A stretch of DNA of 64,000 bases from Aliiglaciecola lipolytica (GTDB taxonomy: Bacteria; Pseudomonadota; Gammaproteobacteria; Enterobacterales; Alteromonadaceae), in contig NZ_JAHKPT010000030.1 of assembly GCF_018860635.1 (NCBI RefSeq), positions 1-64,000 on the forward strand, in the 5' to 3' direction. The translations under genes were made by a program, and so were the position numbers. Each line of letters starts with the position of its first letter. Position 1 is the stretch's first letter. This document shows, one piece after another, positions 54,945-64,000 of the stretch. The notes beneath the pieces were generated by a model. The model was not told where the DNA came from and did not search any database. It saw nothing but the letters and a program-made list of their open reading frames with translations.

Positions 54945-57900
54945 ATGTTGAAAAGAGGAATATTGGGTTATTTGTTTTTTCTGTTATTAAGTAGCAGTGC
55001 AGTTGCCGCAGATGCTCCTAATTTCAATTTCTCCTCAGACGATTTAACTAAGCAGCTAGCTCAAAAAAGTGTACGACAGATATACCACGATAGTACTGGC
55101 TATATGTGGATAGTTACCCAAGTAGGCGTCAGTCGTTACGATGGGTATCAATTGTTACGTTTCGTTCATGATCCTCGAAATGATACATCTCTTAGTTCGG
55201 ATAACGCCTTTGCAATTATTGAAGATCACCAAAAGCGTTTGTGGATAGCCACTGACGGTGGTGGGCTTAACTTGTTCAACGCTGCCAAACAAACGTTTAC
55301 AGCTTGGACAGAAGCCGATAATTCTGCTTCTGCACCCACATCAAATAGACTTCAAACGTTATTCTTAGACTCCCAAAATTTTATTTGGATTGGTTATCGA
55401 AATGGTAATTTTAGCCGTTTTAATCCTGATGACATGATTTTTGAGCATTTTAATACCCGAGAGCTTCTACCTGAGCTTGAAAAAGATGCCTCTATTACAT
55501 CCATTGTTGAAGATGAAGAGTACATTTGGCTTGCCACCAATGGAAATGGTTTAATTAAATTCCACAAGCAAAAGCAAACCGTAGAGCGATTATTTTCGGG
55601 GCCAAATTCAACATTTTTTAGTAACTCGTTAAAGCAACTATTTGTTGATGCCCAACAAAGGTTGTGGATAGCCAGCCAAGACGCTGGTGTGATAGTTGCC
55701 GATCCTAAAAAATTAAAGTTCTCTAATTGGCAACATCATGAAAATCTAAAACATAGTTTACCTTCCAATCTTGCTTATGCGATTTTTCAGGACCACCGTC
55801 AACGTATCTGGATTGGCACCGATGCTGGCGTTGCGCTTTGGGATGGCAAAGATGGTTTTGACACTTTTACAACCGAAGATGGGGTGACCGATAATATCAT
55901 CTTGTCAATTCAGCAAGATTCTACTGGGTTAATTTGGCTGGGTACCTTTAACGGTATTACCAAAACCATTGAAGTACCCTTTGAGCATATAGCGAAAGGA
56001 TTAGCGAATAACGTTGTTTTAGGATTTGCTGAAACCCATGCAAGTGATGGTGTATCGTCAATTTGGATAGCCAGTTATAGTGGGTTGACACAGCTAGATG
56101 CGAACGGAGAAGTAATTCAAATCATCAATAAAGAAACTCAACCAGCGTTACGGGACGCAAGAGTTACAGCGGTTCTTGGTGAAAATAATATATTGTGGTT
56201 CGGGACTCGGGGGTCGGGGTTGGGAAGACTCAATGTCGATAACAATCAAATAGAGTTCTTTTCCCATGATCCCGCAAATCCTGATAGCCTAAGTTTCAAT
56301 GGTGTCACCAGCGTTTTAGCCGATAATGCGGGCAATATTTGGGTAGGAACCTTTGGTGGTGGCTTAAATTATTTGCCTGCGGGAAGCGATCAATTTGTGC
56401 ATTATCGGCATGATGAAAATGACCCAGAAAGCATAAATAGTGATCGGGTTTTGGCTATTTATCAATTGCTTGATGGCACTATCGCTGTTGGCACTGTGTC
56501 CGGTATCAATTTACTTGATTTGGCTGACAGTAAATTTCAACGTATTGAGCATATTCCTGAGGATATTAATAGTTTGTCCGCTGCGACGGCATGGACCTTT
56601 TATCAAGATTCAAAAGCACAATTGTGGGTTGGCACTCAGGGGGGCGGGTTAAATAAATGGCTGCCTGAAGATATGCAAGCAAACAACAATAACTTTACAC
56701 ACTATGACAGTTTTAGTGGTCTTCCAAGCAGTCATATTTATGCAGTTTTAGATGATAACAATGGCAACCTTTGGTTAAGTAGTACTGCAGGGTTAACTCG
56801 GTTAAATGTCGAATCAGGTAAAACAAGACATTTTGATAGTTCTCAAGGATTAAAAGAAAGCGAATTTAACTATGGTGCGGGCTTTAAAGATAGTAACGGG
56901 TTTATGTATTTTGGTGGTATCACTGGCTTTATTCGTTTTCATCCCGACCAGATAAAAGACAGTTCAGTGGTACCTCCTGTGGTGGTGGTTAGAATCAAAA
57001 AATTGAATGAACAAGTTTGGTTTGATGTGCCTTATCAGCAGTTACAGCAGCTAGAATTAGACTACAAAGATTATTTTATTTCATTTGAATTTGCAGCCCT
57101 TGACTACAATGCGCCGGGGCTCAACGAGTATCGATATAAATTAGACGGACTTGATTCCGATTGGATTGAACTAGAAAATCGACGCATTGCAACATTCACC
57201 AATTTACCGGCTGGAAACTACACACTTAAAGTGCAGGCGAGTAATAACCAAGGATTGTGGAATACAGAAGGTATTGTATTGCCGATAAATGTGCTCCCTC
57301 CACCTTGGAAAACAATGTGGGCTTACAGCTTGTATGCGCTCATTGTGATTCTAATTGTGCTAAATACTATGTGGCGCTACCGACTTAAACGTTTGGCCGA
57401 GATCCAGCAACTGATTGACCTAGAAGAGAAGGTTGAAGAACGTACCAAAGAGTTACGACATGCCAATGCGCAACTTGAAACCAGTATGCAAGAAACAGAA
57501 AAAGCCAGAAAGTTAGCAGAACAAGCCAGTAAAGAGAAAAGTGATTTCTTAGCTATCATGAGTCACGAAATTCGCACTCCAATGAATGGTGTACTGGGCA
57601 TGACAGAAGTATTGTTAAGCTCTGATCTTAAACCTAAACAACAGCATTTTGCCCAATTGGTGTATCGTTCGGGGCGGTTGCTTCTCGATTTACTCAACAA
57701 TATTTTAGATTTTTCCAAGCTTGAAGCCGGTAAAGCGACTCTGGAGTCAGTGCCAGTTGATCTTGAGGCTTTGGTTGAAGAGGTGTGTGATTTGTTTAGT
57801 GAGTCGGCCTATAACAAAGGCTTGTACGTAAACGCTATTCTATCTCCAGATCCTCTCCCTGAAGTTTACGCCGACCCAGCTAGATTACGACAAATCATTG

Positions 57901-59468
57901 CAAACTTAACCAGTAACGCGATTAAGTTTACAGAGCAAGGCGAAGTGAATGTCAGTATTAGGCGTGTTCCTTGTTATACCTCCCATGCAGATTCTTCGGA
58001 AGCGCCCAATAATTACAGTGGTTTTGAAATAAGCATTCAAGATACTGGTATAGGTATGGCACCTGATCGACAACAGAAAGTCTTTGAAATGTTTACCCAA
58101 GCAGATGCCTCTACCACCCGAAAATACGGCGGGACAGGATTAGGCCTAGCGATTTGTCGTCAGCTTACCACGTTAATGGGCGGTAACATTGATGTGCAAT
58201 CTACACTAGGGCAAGGCAGTACATTCAGCCTCGAAGTTGATTTGCCATTAACCCACAACCAGGTTATCGAGTATACGCCAGAGACTCGTTTTCCCACTGT
58301 ACATTTGGTGAATCTTAACGGTGGTTTAGGACTGGCAGTTACTAATATGTTGAGCAAATTAGGTGTTAAAACCTTACATGTGCAACGAGTTAACGGACAA
58401 TTAGCCTCTGCAAAGGATGGTTTATGGATCAGCCTTAGTGAATATGAGGGGGCAATACAAGAAGCGCAAATCCCATTGCAAAAATGGATATGCTTGTTGC
58501 CCTCCTCACAGTGGCAAGAAAACGATAAACGCAATATTTTGCCGCTACCTATTCATTTGAGTGAACTACAGGCAAGTTTACATAAAGCCATAGGTCTTAA
58601 AAGTGCAGATCGTCAGCACAGCAATAACGACTACCCTAATCATCAGAAGTTTAATGCGAATATCTTGGTAGCAGAAGATAGTTTAACCAATCAAGAGGTA
58701 GCGAAAAGCATGTTAGGCATGCTTGGTTGTGAAACATGGTTGGCAGATAATGGCGCAGAAGCGGTTGAACAAATAAATCTACGTCAACCTGATTTAGTGT
58801 TGATGGATTGCCAAATGCCTATTATGGATGGCTACAAGGCCACCATGGAGATCAGGAAAAACTGGCCGGAGATTCCAATTATTGCACTAACTGCTGGTAT
58901 GGGAGATGATTTACGCCAACAATGTTTAGGGGCAGGCATGAATGATGTTATGACTAAGCCCTTTTCATTGCGAGAACTTGAACATACTTTGACGCGCTTT
59001 TTAGGCTCTGTAAAACAACCTCAGGTCAATGATTCACCAGACAGTGAGCACGATAGTCTAAATGCCCCTCATAGTGGGAATAGCGTAGCCAGCGATGAAG
59101 AGCCAGAATCGGAGTTAATCGATATGGCAACGGTGGATACGTTATTGAAAATTAGTCGAGATACCGGAAATCCAGTATTTGTAAAAGTGTTGGATGCATT
59201 TACCCAAGAAGCTGAAAAATTAATCACACAGCTGTTTACACAAGTGAATAGTCCAGACATGGATTTGCATGAGGTTGCAGAAATTGCACATGCCTTAAAA
59301 TCGATGTCAGGAAACTCTGGCGCTAAGGCATTGTATCAAATATGTCAAACCTTAGAGAGCATGTCAAAACAGCAACAATCGGAAGGAATCGATACTTTAG
59401 CACACAGTATACAAGCTACTTTTTTACAAAGTTGCGAGCAGTTGGAGACATTCAGAAATGTCAGTTGA
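54945..59468 (+). CDS. hybrid sensor kinase: periplasmic propeller, HisKA-HATPase, REC and HPt
   Basis: A 1507-residue hybrid two-component protein of the BvgS/HTCS-like propeller type. Signal peptide (about 1-22); about 14 Reg_prop beta-propeller repeats from 35 to 690 (IIEDHQKRLWIATDGGGLNLF, IQQDSTGLIWLGTFNG, VLADNAGNIWVGTFGGGLN, VLDDNNGNLWLSSTAG); a Y_Y_Y domain (about 700-785, EYRYKLDGLDSDW); one transmembrane helix (about 790-810) and a coiled coil. The kinase has its H-box SHEIRTPMNG (His near 873), N-box and G-box (GGTGLGLAI). A C-terminal receiver (phosphoacceptor Asp in VLMDCQMP, about 1286) and an HPt domain (His in AHALKSMSGN, about 1448) allow an internal phosphorelay. The next gene overlaps its end by 11 bp. 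Propeller sensors commonly detect oligosaccharides, but the ligand here is unknown. Confidence 0.9.
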   Translation: MLKRGILGYLFFLLLSSSAVAADAPNFNFSSDDLTKQLAQKSVRQIYHDSTGYMWIVTQVGVSRYDGYQLLRFVHDPRNDTSLSSDNAFAIIEDHQKRLWIATDGGGLNLFNAAKQTFTAWTEADNSASAPTSNRLQTLFLDSQNFIWIGYRNGNFSRFNPDDMIFEHFNTRELLPELEKDASITSIVEDEEYIWLATNGNGLIKFHKQKQTVERLFSGPNSTFFSNSLKQLFVDAQQRLWIASQDAGVIVADPKKLKFSNWQHHENLKHSLPSNLAYAIFQDHRQRIWIGTDAGVALWDGKDGFDTFTTEDGVTDNIILSIQQDSTGLIWLGTFNGITKTIEVPFEHIAKGLANNVVLGFAETHASDGVSSIWIASYSGLTQLDANGEVIQIINKETQPALRDARVTAVLGENNILWFGTRGSGLGRLNVDNNQIEFFSHDPANPDSLSFNGVTSVLADNAGNIWVGTFGGGLNYLPAGSDQFVHYRHDENDPESINSDRVLAIYQLLDGTIAVGTVSGINLLDLADSKFQRIEHIPEDINSLSAATAWTFYQDSKAQLWVGTQGGGLNKWLPEDMQANNNNFTHYDSFSGLPSSHIYAVLDDNNGNLWLSSTAGLTRLNVESGKTRHFDSSQGLKESEFNYGAGFKDSNGFMYFGGITGFIRFHPDQIKDSSVVPPVVVVRIKKLNEQVWFDVPYQQLQQLELDYKDYFISFEFAALDYNAPGLNEYRYKLDGLDSDWIELENRRIATFTNLPAGNYTLKVQASNNQGLWNTEGIVLPINVLPPPWKTMWAYSLYALIVILIVLNTMWRYRLKRLAEIQQLIDLEEKVEERTKELRHANAQLETSMQETEKARKLAEQASKEKSDFLAIMSHEIRTPMNGVLGMTEVLLSSDLKPKQQHFAQLVYRSGRLLLDLLNNILDFSKLEAGKATLESVPVDLEALVEEVCDLFSESAYNKGLYVNAILSPDPLPEVYADPARLRQIIANLTSNAIKFTEQGEVNVSIRRVPCYTSHADSSEAPNNYSGFEISIQDTGIGMAPDRQQKVFEMFTQADASTTRKYGGTGLGLAICRQLTTLMGGNIDVQSTLGQGSTFSLEVDLPLTHNQVIEYTPETRFPTVHLVNLNGGLGLAVTNMLSKLGVKTLHVQRVNGQLASAKDGLWISLSEYEGAIQEAQIPLQKWICLLPSSQWQENDKRNILPLPIHLSELQASLHKAIGLKSADRQHSNNDYPNHQKFNANILVAEDSLTNQEVAKSMLGMLGCETWLADNGAEAVEQINLRQPDLVLMDCQMPIMDGYKATMEIRKNWPEIPIIALTAGMGDDLRQQCLGAGMNDVMTKPFSLRELEHTLTRFLGSVKQPQVNDSPDSEHDSLNAPHSGNSVASDEEPESELIDMATVDTLLKISRDTGNPVFVKVLDAFTQEAEKLITQLFTQVNSPDMDLHEVAEIAHALKSMSGNSGAKALYQICQTLESMSKQQQSEGIDTLAHSIQATFLQSCEQLETFRNVS

Positions 59469-61227
59469 ATCAAAAATTAAAATTCTAGTGAGTGACGATG
59501 ATCTCACCGCGCGAATTTTAATGAAAGAAACACTTAGCAGTGAAACCATTGAAGTGCTTGAAGCCGAAAATGGGAAACGCGCTTTGGAGCAGTTTGAGAA
59601 GCACTCTCCTTCACTGATTTTGCTAGATGTTTCTATGCCAGAAATGAATGGATTTGAAGTATGCGAAAGGATCCGCAGTTTAAAAAGCGGCGAGCATGTT
59701 CCTATCATTATGGTAACAGGTTCAGATGATTTGGAGTCTATTCACCGCTCATATGCGGTAGGGGCAACTGACTTTATTGCCAAACCCATTAGATGGCCAA
59801 TTTTGGGTGAAAGAGTTAAGTACATCCTCCGTGCGAGTCAAGCCTTTGCAGATTTAGTTACGCAGCAAAAAGAACTCCATCAACTGGCTTTCTATGACAC
59901 TTTGACTGGCTTGCCTAATCGCCAATACTTAATGCAAGATTTGCAACGTTTTCTTGCTTTAGCTCAGCGTAAACAACATCAAGCCGCAATGTTATTTATC
60001 GATCTTGATCGGTTCAAGCGGATAAACGACACCATGGGGCACAGTAATGGCGACAAATTACTGCGCAAAGTGGCTCATCGCCTTCAGACTAATTTACGGG
60101 ATAGTGACGTTTTTGCCCGCGTTGGGCAGAGTCTCTCTTTAAATCAACCACAACTTTCCAGTTTTGGTGGGGATGAATTTACTATTTTTTTAAATGGGCT
60201 AAACGATGCGAATGAGGCCACCTTAGTTGCTGAAAGAGTTATTCGTAGCTTCAGTAAGCCGTTTCAACTAGAACAGTTTGAAGTGGTAATTACACCCAGT
60301 ATTGGTATTTCGATGTTCCCTAATGATGGAGAAGACGCCGAGACCTTACTTAAAAATGCAGACACAGCGATGTACTCTGCCAAACAGGCAGGCCGCTGTT
60401 GTTATAAGTTTTACCGTGACTCAATGAATGCTAAAGCTGCCGCTCGATTACAACTCGAGCAAGATCTACGTCAAGCACTCAACGCCGGTGAAATCATACC
60501 TTTTTACCAACCACAAGTTTGTGCGCAAACGGGACACATACTGGGAGTTGAAGCGCTCGTAAGGTGGTTGCCAGCAAATGGAGGAATGATTCCGCCAGAT
60601 GAATTTATCGCTATTGCCGAAGAGACCGGTTTAATTAATGTTTTGGGACAGCTTGTATTAGAGCAAAGTTGCCAGCAAGCCAAAATCTGGATGAACAACA
60701 ATACGCCTGTCAGAGTGGCGGTGAATGTCTCAGGTCATCAATTTAGACAACATAATTTTACCGAAATCGTAGCTGAGGCCCTGCGTAACAGTGGATTACC
60801 AGCAGAGTTACTCGAATTGGAGTTAACTGAATCGGTGATTATGAGTGATGCCGAAGAAAATATTGCACGCTTGATTGAATTAAAAACCTTAGGGGTAACG
60901 TTAGCCGTCGATGATTTTGGAACGGGTTACTCGTCGTTGAGTTACTTGAAAAAATTCCCTATTGATATATTAAAAATTGATCGCTCATTTATGTGTGATT
61001 TGGACTCTGCACCTGATGATGTGGCGATTGTGGAAGCTATTTTAGCCCTTGCTCAAAGCTTGAATCTCGGTGTGATCGCCGAAGGTATCGAAGATGCTGG
61101 GCAAATAGAAATATTAAAGGATAGTAAACATTTATTGTTGCAAGGCTATTTATTCTCACGGCCATTGGCAGCTGAATATATAGCTCCTTTGTTAACTCAG
61201 AACTTTACTCACCTTATGCAAAAATAA
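59458..61227 (+). CDS. response regulator with GGDEF and EAL domains
   Basis: A 589-residue cytoplasmic protein. An N-terminal receiver (about 1-125, phosphoacceptor Asp in LILLDVSMPEMNG) is followed by a GGDEF domain (about 140-320) with intact SSFGGDEFTIF (about 235-240) and an EAL domain (about 330-580) with EALVRW, ELTESVIM, DDFGTGYSSL and IDRSF, the residues needed for phosphodiesterase activity. It is therefore potentially bifunctional, making or breaking c-di-GMP according to its phosphorylation by the adjacent hybrid kinase. The GGDEF domain has a 13-residue insertion between ARVG and GGDEF, where most proteins read RxGGDEF directly. Its start codon lies inside the kinase gene (11-bp overlap), with GGAG upstream, implying translational coupling. 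Confidence 0.92.
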   Translation: MSVESKIKILVSDDDLTARILMKETLSSETIEVLEAENGKRALEQFEKHSPSLILLDVSMPEMNGFEVCERIRSLKSGEHVPIIMVTGSDDLESIHRSYAVGATDFIAKPIRWPILGERVKYILRASQAFADLVTQQKELHQLAFYDTLTGLPNRQYLMQDLQRFLALAQRKQHQAAMLFIDLDRFKRINDTMGHSNGDKLLRKVAHRLQTNLRDSDVFARVGQSLSLNQPQLSSFGGDEFTIFLNGLNDANEATLVAERVIRSFSKPFQLEQFEVVITPSIGISMFPNDGEDAETLLKNADTAMYSAKQAGRCCYKFYRDSMNAKAAARLQLEQDLRQALNAGEIIPFYQPQVCAQTGHILGVEALVRWLPANGGMIPPDEFIAIAEETGLINVLGQLVLEQSCQQAKIWMNNNTPVRVAVNVSGHQFRQHNFTEIVAEALRNSGLPAELLELELTESVIMSDAEENIARLIELKTLGVTLAVDDFGTGYSSLSYLKKFPIDILKIDRSFMCDLDSAPDDVAIVEAILALAQSLNLGVIAEGIEDAGQIEILKDSKHLLLQGYLFSRPLAAEYIAPLLTQNFTHLMQK

Positions 61228-61238
61228 GAATAATAACA

Positions 61239-64000
61239 ATGAAACCTTGCAAGTCTGATGAAGCTGTTGAAGAAAATAAAGAGCAAATAACACTATTTAT
61301 TGATGGTGATTTAGCCGCAGATTCAGCATATTCCGCGGCGATTTCTGCGCTCCAACACACCTTTGCTGCAAAGTACGATTTCGTTATTACAGCACTGGCT
61401 GAGCAGAGTTTGCCAACGACAATGTTATTGCTTTGTCAAAATGAAGAGCACGGGACTTCTTTGAGCAACAGATTTAACTTGCATAGCTTGCAGGTATTTT
61501 GGTTGCCACAAGACCCCTCATATCAACCGTTAAAACCATTAATAAACGGGCACTGGTATTTAGACTGGAAACAACCACCTACAGTCTTGCCAGTACTGTC
61601 GTTAATACAACAGCAGCATCGATTGCTGGCGGATTTCTCCACCACCAAGCAAAAACTATCGATGTTAACTGAGTGTTTAGGGGAAATGTCTTTGACCCTA
61701 AATTCACATGGCCAAATAATTGAAATGAATGCGCCTTTACTAAAGGTTATGGGGGAGTCTGGGAAGTCAGTAATCGGTCAAACATTGCTTTCGTGTCTGA
61801 ACATTCCCTCTTCAATCGCTAAACGTCGAATGACACAAACTTTGGCTGATTTAAGTCGTACTCACTCAATGACTAGGTTGCCACCATTTCCTGTTCAATT
61901 GAAAGATGCAGTGGTTATGCTCGATGGCTTTGTTGGCCCTTTTAATCATGATGACACTTTATTGATTTTACGGCAGATCGCTAGTTGGCAGAATCAGGAG
62001 TGGTTAGAACAGTCGGCCGCAAAAAATACACCGGTAACGCTTTTGCTGGTGAATCCCGACGATTTTGCGGCATTTAATCAACAATATGGCCGCGATATAG
62101 GCGATCAAGTTTTAGCTGAAATTATACAATGTATGTCGGATTTATTGCGTTCCGCTGATTTTGCTAGCCGCTTTAGCGGAGCTGTATTCGCTGCTCATCT
62201 ACCAGAAACGAATGAACAACAAGGTCAGGTTTTAGCATCTCGCATGCGTGAAATGCTGCGTAAAAAACGCTTTTCAGCTAAAAAAGTTAATTTGGATTTT
62301 AGTTTTGGCTTAGCCACTATTGAGTCAGAAGAACAGCTTAACGAACATTCTCCGTTAGAGCTTTTTCGACGAGCAAATGCCGCGCTACAAGCCGCGCGAA
62401 GCATCGGAGGCGGCACATTAGTTTGCTGGCAACCGAAATTCGACGCTAACATATTGGCTAATTTAGATCGCATGAGTGGTAAGTTTTCTGATGCCGCCGA
62501 TGACGACTTCAAACTCATTACGCTGCAATGGGATATTATTCGTATTATCGGCAGTACACACGATTTGCAAAGCTTTTCTGAGCAAGTCTGTCAGCTCATC
62601 AGCAGCGGAATGTCATCGATGTATGCCGGATTATATTTAACCAAAGGCGATGGTTTAATTAATTTATCTTGCGCAAGTGAGCCTAAAGTAGAGGTGAAAA
62701 GTGTCCATCAATGGGTTACCACTAATATCCAGGTCGATAATCTAGATAATTTGACCGCTGTACCTTTACTTGAGCTGAACGCCACTACGCTTCAAGCTTC
62801 TGTACCTTTAGTGACTCGCGGTAAATGCCTAGGGGTTATTGTCTTGCGTTGGCATAGCAACCAGCAACCTGTGGCTAAAAAATACACTGAATTACTACAA
62901 CAAGTCTCGGCGAACTTAGGTACTGCCATTGATCGAATTATATTGTTGGATCAAAGTCATAAACAGGGCAACAGCCCAGCGAAAAGTGAACCTGATAATC
63001 ATCAAACCCACGAGTTGTTATTTGAATCTGCTGCGATGCGCACCTTGATGCAGCAGGTACAATTAGTAGCCCCAACAGATGCATCTGTGTTGCTTATCGG
63101 TGAATCAGGAACTGGTAAAGAAGTGATAGCCAGACAAATCCATAATCACGGATTACAGCCCAATAAACCCTTTATCACCGTCGATTGCAGTACCATAGTT
63201 AAACATCTGATTGAGAGTGAGCTTTTTGGGCATAGAAAAGGAGCCTTCACTGGAGCCACCAGTGATCAACCAGGAATGATTGCGCAAGCTGACGGTGGTA
63301 CCTTGTTTCTAGATGAGGTAGGGGAGTTACCACTGGACATACAATCAAAATTATTGCGCTTCGTACAAGAGAAAACCTTTGTTGCCGTGGGCGATCAAAG
63401 GGTAAGGAAAGTGGATGTTAGACTGGTATTGGCAACCAATCGCAATTTATCAGATGAGGTGGCCGCAGGTCGTTTTCGTGCTGATCTTTACTACCGAATT
63501 AACGTTTTCACGTTAAATTTGCCTCCTTTGAATCAGCGTGGCGAGGACACCTTGCTGTTAGCGCGACATTTTTTGAAGAAGTTTAGTCAGCAATACAATA
63601 AACCAATTCTCGATATTTCGTCATCAGCAGTCGAGACATTACGTCGTTACAGTTGGCCTGGCAACGTAAGAGAACTTCGAAACTGTATTATGCGGGCTGT
63701 TATAACTTGCCCCAGTGACTATTTAGAATCTGAGCACTTGAGTCTACAAGCGCCATCTTTAGAGCTGCAGCCCTCAGCTTCTCATGCCACGCCGAGTTTA
63801 CAGACTGTAGAGCTTACCCAAGATGACGACGAAGAGCTGTTGCCCGCTTTAACCGTGTTGCTAAACAAAGTTGTCTGTCTGGCCATTCAACAACCAACAT
63901 CTTTTCCGGTCACTGTTTGGTTAGAAAAACTATGGATTGAATTGTGTCTACAAAAATGGGGAAGCCTTTATCAAGTCGCACTCAAAGTTGAGCAGTCAGA
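61239..64000 (+). CDS. sigma-54 activator with PAS, degenerate GGDEF and GAF domains (3' end beyond window)
   Basis: An open frame of at least 920 codons starting 11 bp after the c-di-GMP enzyme gene and running off the window edge. I read by translation: an N-terminal segment, a PAS-like region (about 150-200, LNSHGQIIEMNAPLLKVMGE), a GGDEF-fold region (about 265-400) whose signature is SGAVF at about 311-315 instead of GGDEF, a GAF-like region (about 430-570), and a sigma-54 AAA+ domain with Walker A GESGTGKE (about 620), GAFTGA (about 667), LFLDEVGELP (Walker B) and WPGNVREL (about 807). GAFTGA is intact, so it should remodel sigma-54 polymerase. The degenerate GGDEF should not make c-di-GMP but might bind GTP or c-di-GMP. 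The C-terminal DNA-binding domain lies beyond the window. Confidence 0.85.
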   Translation, partial: MKPCKSDEAVEENKEQITLFIDGDLAADSAYSAAISALQHTFAAKYDFVITALAEQSLPTTMLLLCQNEEHGTSLSNRFNLHSLQVFWLPQDPSYQPLKPLINGHWYLDWKQPPTVLPVLSLIQQQHRLLADFSTTKQKLSMLTECLGEMSLTLNSHGQIIEMNAPLLKVMGESGKSVIGQTLLSCLNIPSSIAKRRMTQTLADLSRTHSMTRLPPFPVQLKDAVVMLDGFVGPFNHDDTLLILRQIASWQNQEWLEQSAAKNTPVTLLLVNPDDFAAFNQQYGRDIGDQVLAEIIQCMSDLLRSADFASRFSGAVFAAHLPETNEQQGQVLASRMREMLRKKRFSAKKVNLDFSFGLATIESEEQLNEHSPLELFRRANAALQAARSIGGGTLVCWQPKFDANILANLDRMSGKFSDAADDDFKLITLQWDIIRIIGSTHDLQSFSEQVCQLISSGMSSMYAGLYLTKGDGLINLSCASEPKVEVKSVHQWVTTNIQVDNLDNLTAVPLLELNATTLQASVPLVTRGKCLGVIVLRWHSNQQPVAKKYTELLQQVSANLGTAIDRIILLDQSHKQGNSPAKSEPDNHQTHELLFESAAMRTLMQQVQLVAPTDASVLLIGESGTGKEVIARQIHNHGLQPNKPFITVDCSTIVKHLIESELFGHRKGAFTGATSDQPGMIAQADGGTLFLDEVGELPLDIQSKLLRFVQEKTFVAVGDQRVRKVDVRLVLATNRNLSDEVAAGRFRADLYYRINVFTLNLPPLNQRGEDTLLLARHFLKKFSQQYNKPILDISSSAVETLRRYSWPGNVRELRNCIMRAVITCPSDYLESEHLSLQAPSLELQPSASHATPSLQTVELTQDDDEELLPALTVLLNKVVCLAIQQPTSFPVTVWLEKLWIELCLQKWGSLYQVALKVEQS

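Noticed and set aside
1-64000. tRNA, rRNA, prophage, integron or insertion-sequence genes
   Set aside because: I looked for them by eye and found no cloverleaf, rRNA segment, integrase or transposase reading frame; subtle small RNAs cannot be excluded without a covariance search.

Overview
The window looks like chromosomal DNA of a marine gammaproteobacterium of the Alteromonadaceae type (Paraglaciecola/Glaciecola-like). This is inferred from AT-leaning composition, two large TonB-dependent receptors, c-type cytochromes, carbohydrate-acid catabolism genes and many c-di-GMP/two-component proteins. It was not tested by a database search. No rRNA, tRNA, CRISPR array, phage or transposase gene was found.

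Layout. (1) 1-2430: a tandem array of short GTAG-headed hairpin repeats (REP/BIME type), an orphan GAF histidine kinase, and a second small repeat cluster. (2) 2431-8845: a tight operon for a tryptophan-tryptophylquinone (TTQ) amine dehydrogenase of the aromatic amine dehydrogenase type (aauB, mauE, mauD, aauA and two c-type cytochromes), with a TonB receptor upstream on the same strand. (3) 9109-9741: a third, larger REP/BIME array. (4) 10002-13895: DUF2780-like and DUF748 envelope proteins. (5) 13993-24144: an alcohol-to-acyl-CoA catabolic set (GMC oxidoreductase, acyl-CoA ligase, aldehyde dehydrogenase) with an AcoR-like sigma-54 activator, an outer-membrane channel-like protein and an NHL protein. 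Sigma-54 promoter matches lie just before the GMC and outer-membrane genes. (6) 24609-26333: an M28 peptidase. (7) 26399-42352: sugar-acid metabolism. It holds uxuA, a phosphomannose isomerase-like gene and an aberrant Nramp-like transporter, divergent from a TonB receptor; then a ManD-type dehydratase, a Gfo/Idh/MocA dehydrogenase, a sodium:solute symporter and an unknown lipoprotein, divergent from a LacI regulator whose likely operator is a perfect 16-bp palindrome. (8) 42674-54696: a D-amino-acid aminotransferase-like gene with a YkvI-like transporter, a MalT/LAL-type regulator, a PEP-CTERM protein, a SulP transporter with a tandem universal stress protein, a small exported protein, and a subtilase ending in ten copies of a WEEAFI hexapeptide. 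(9) 54945-64000: a three-gene signalling operon. It encodes a propeller-sensor hybrid kinase with HPt, a REC-GGDEF-EAL protein, and a sigma-54 activator (cut by the window edge) that carries a degenerate GGDEF domain.

Strongest leads. The REP arrays show paired base changes and strand-specific wobble that mark the GTAG strand as the functional one. The signalling operon couples a periplasmic propeller sensor, c-di-GMP turnover and a sigma-54 activator with a dead GGDEF. The WEEAFI-tailed protease, the amine dehydrogenase operon without mauG and the Nramp-like protein lacking metal-site motifs are also worth a second look.
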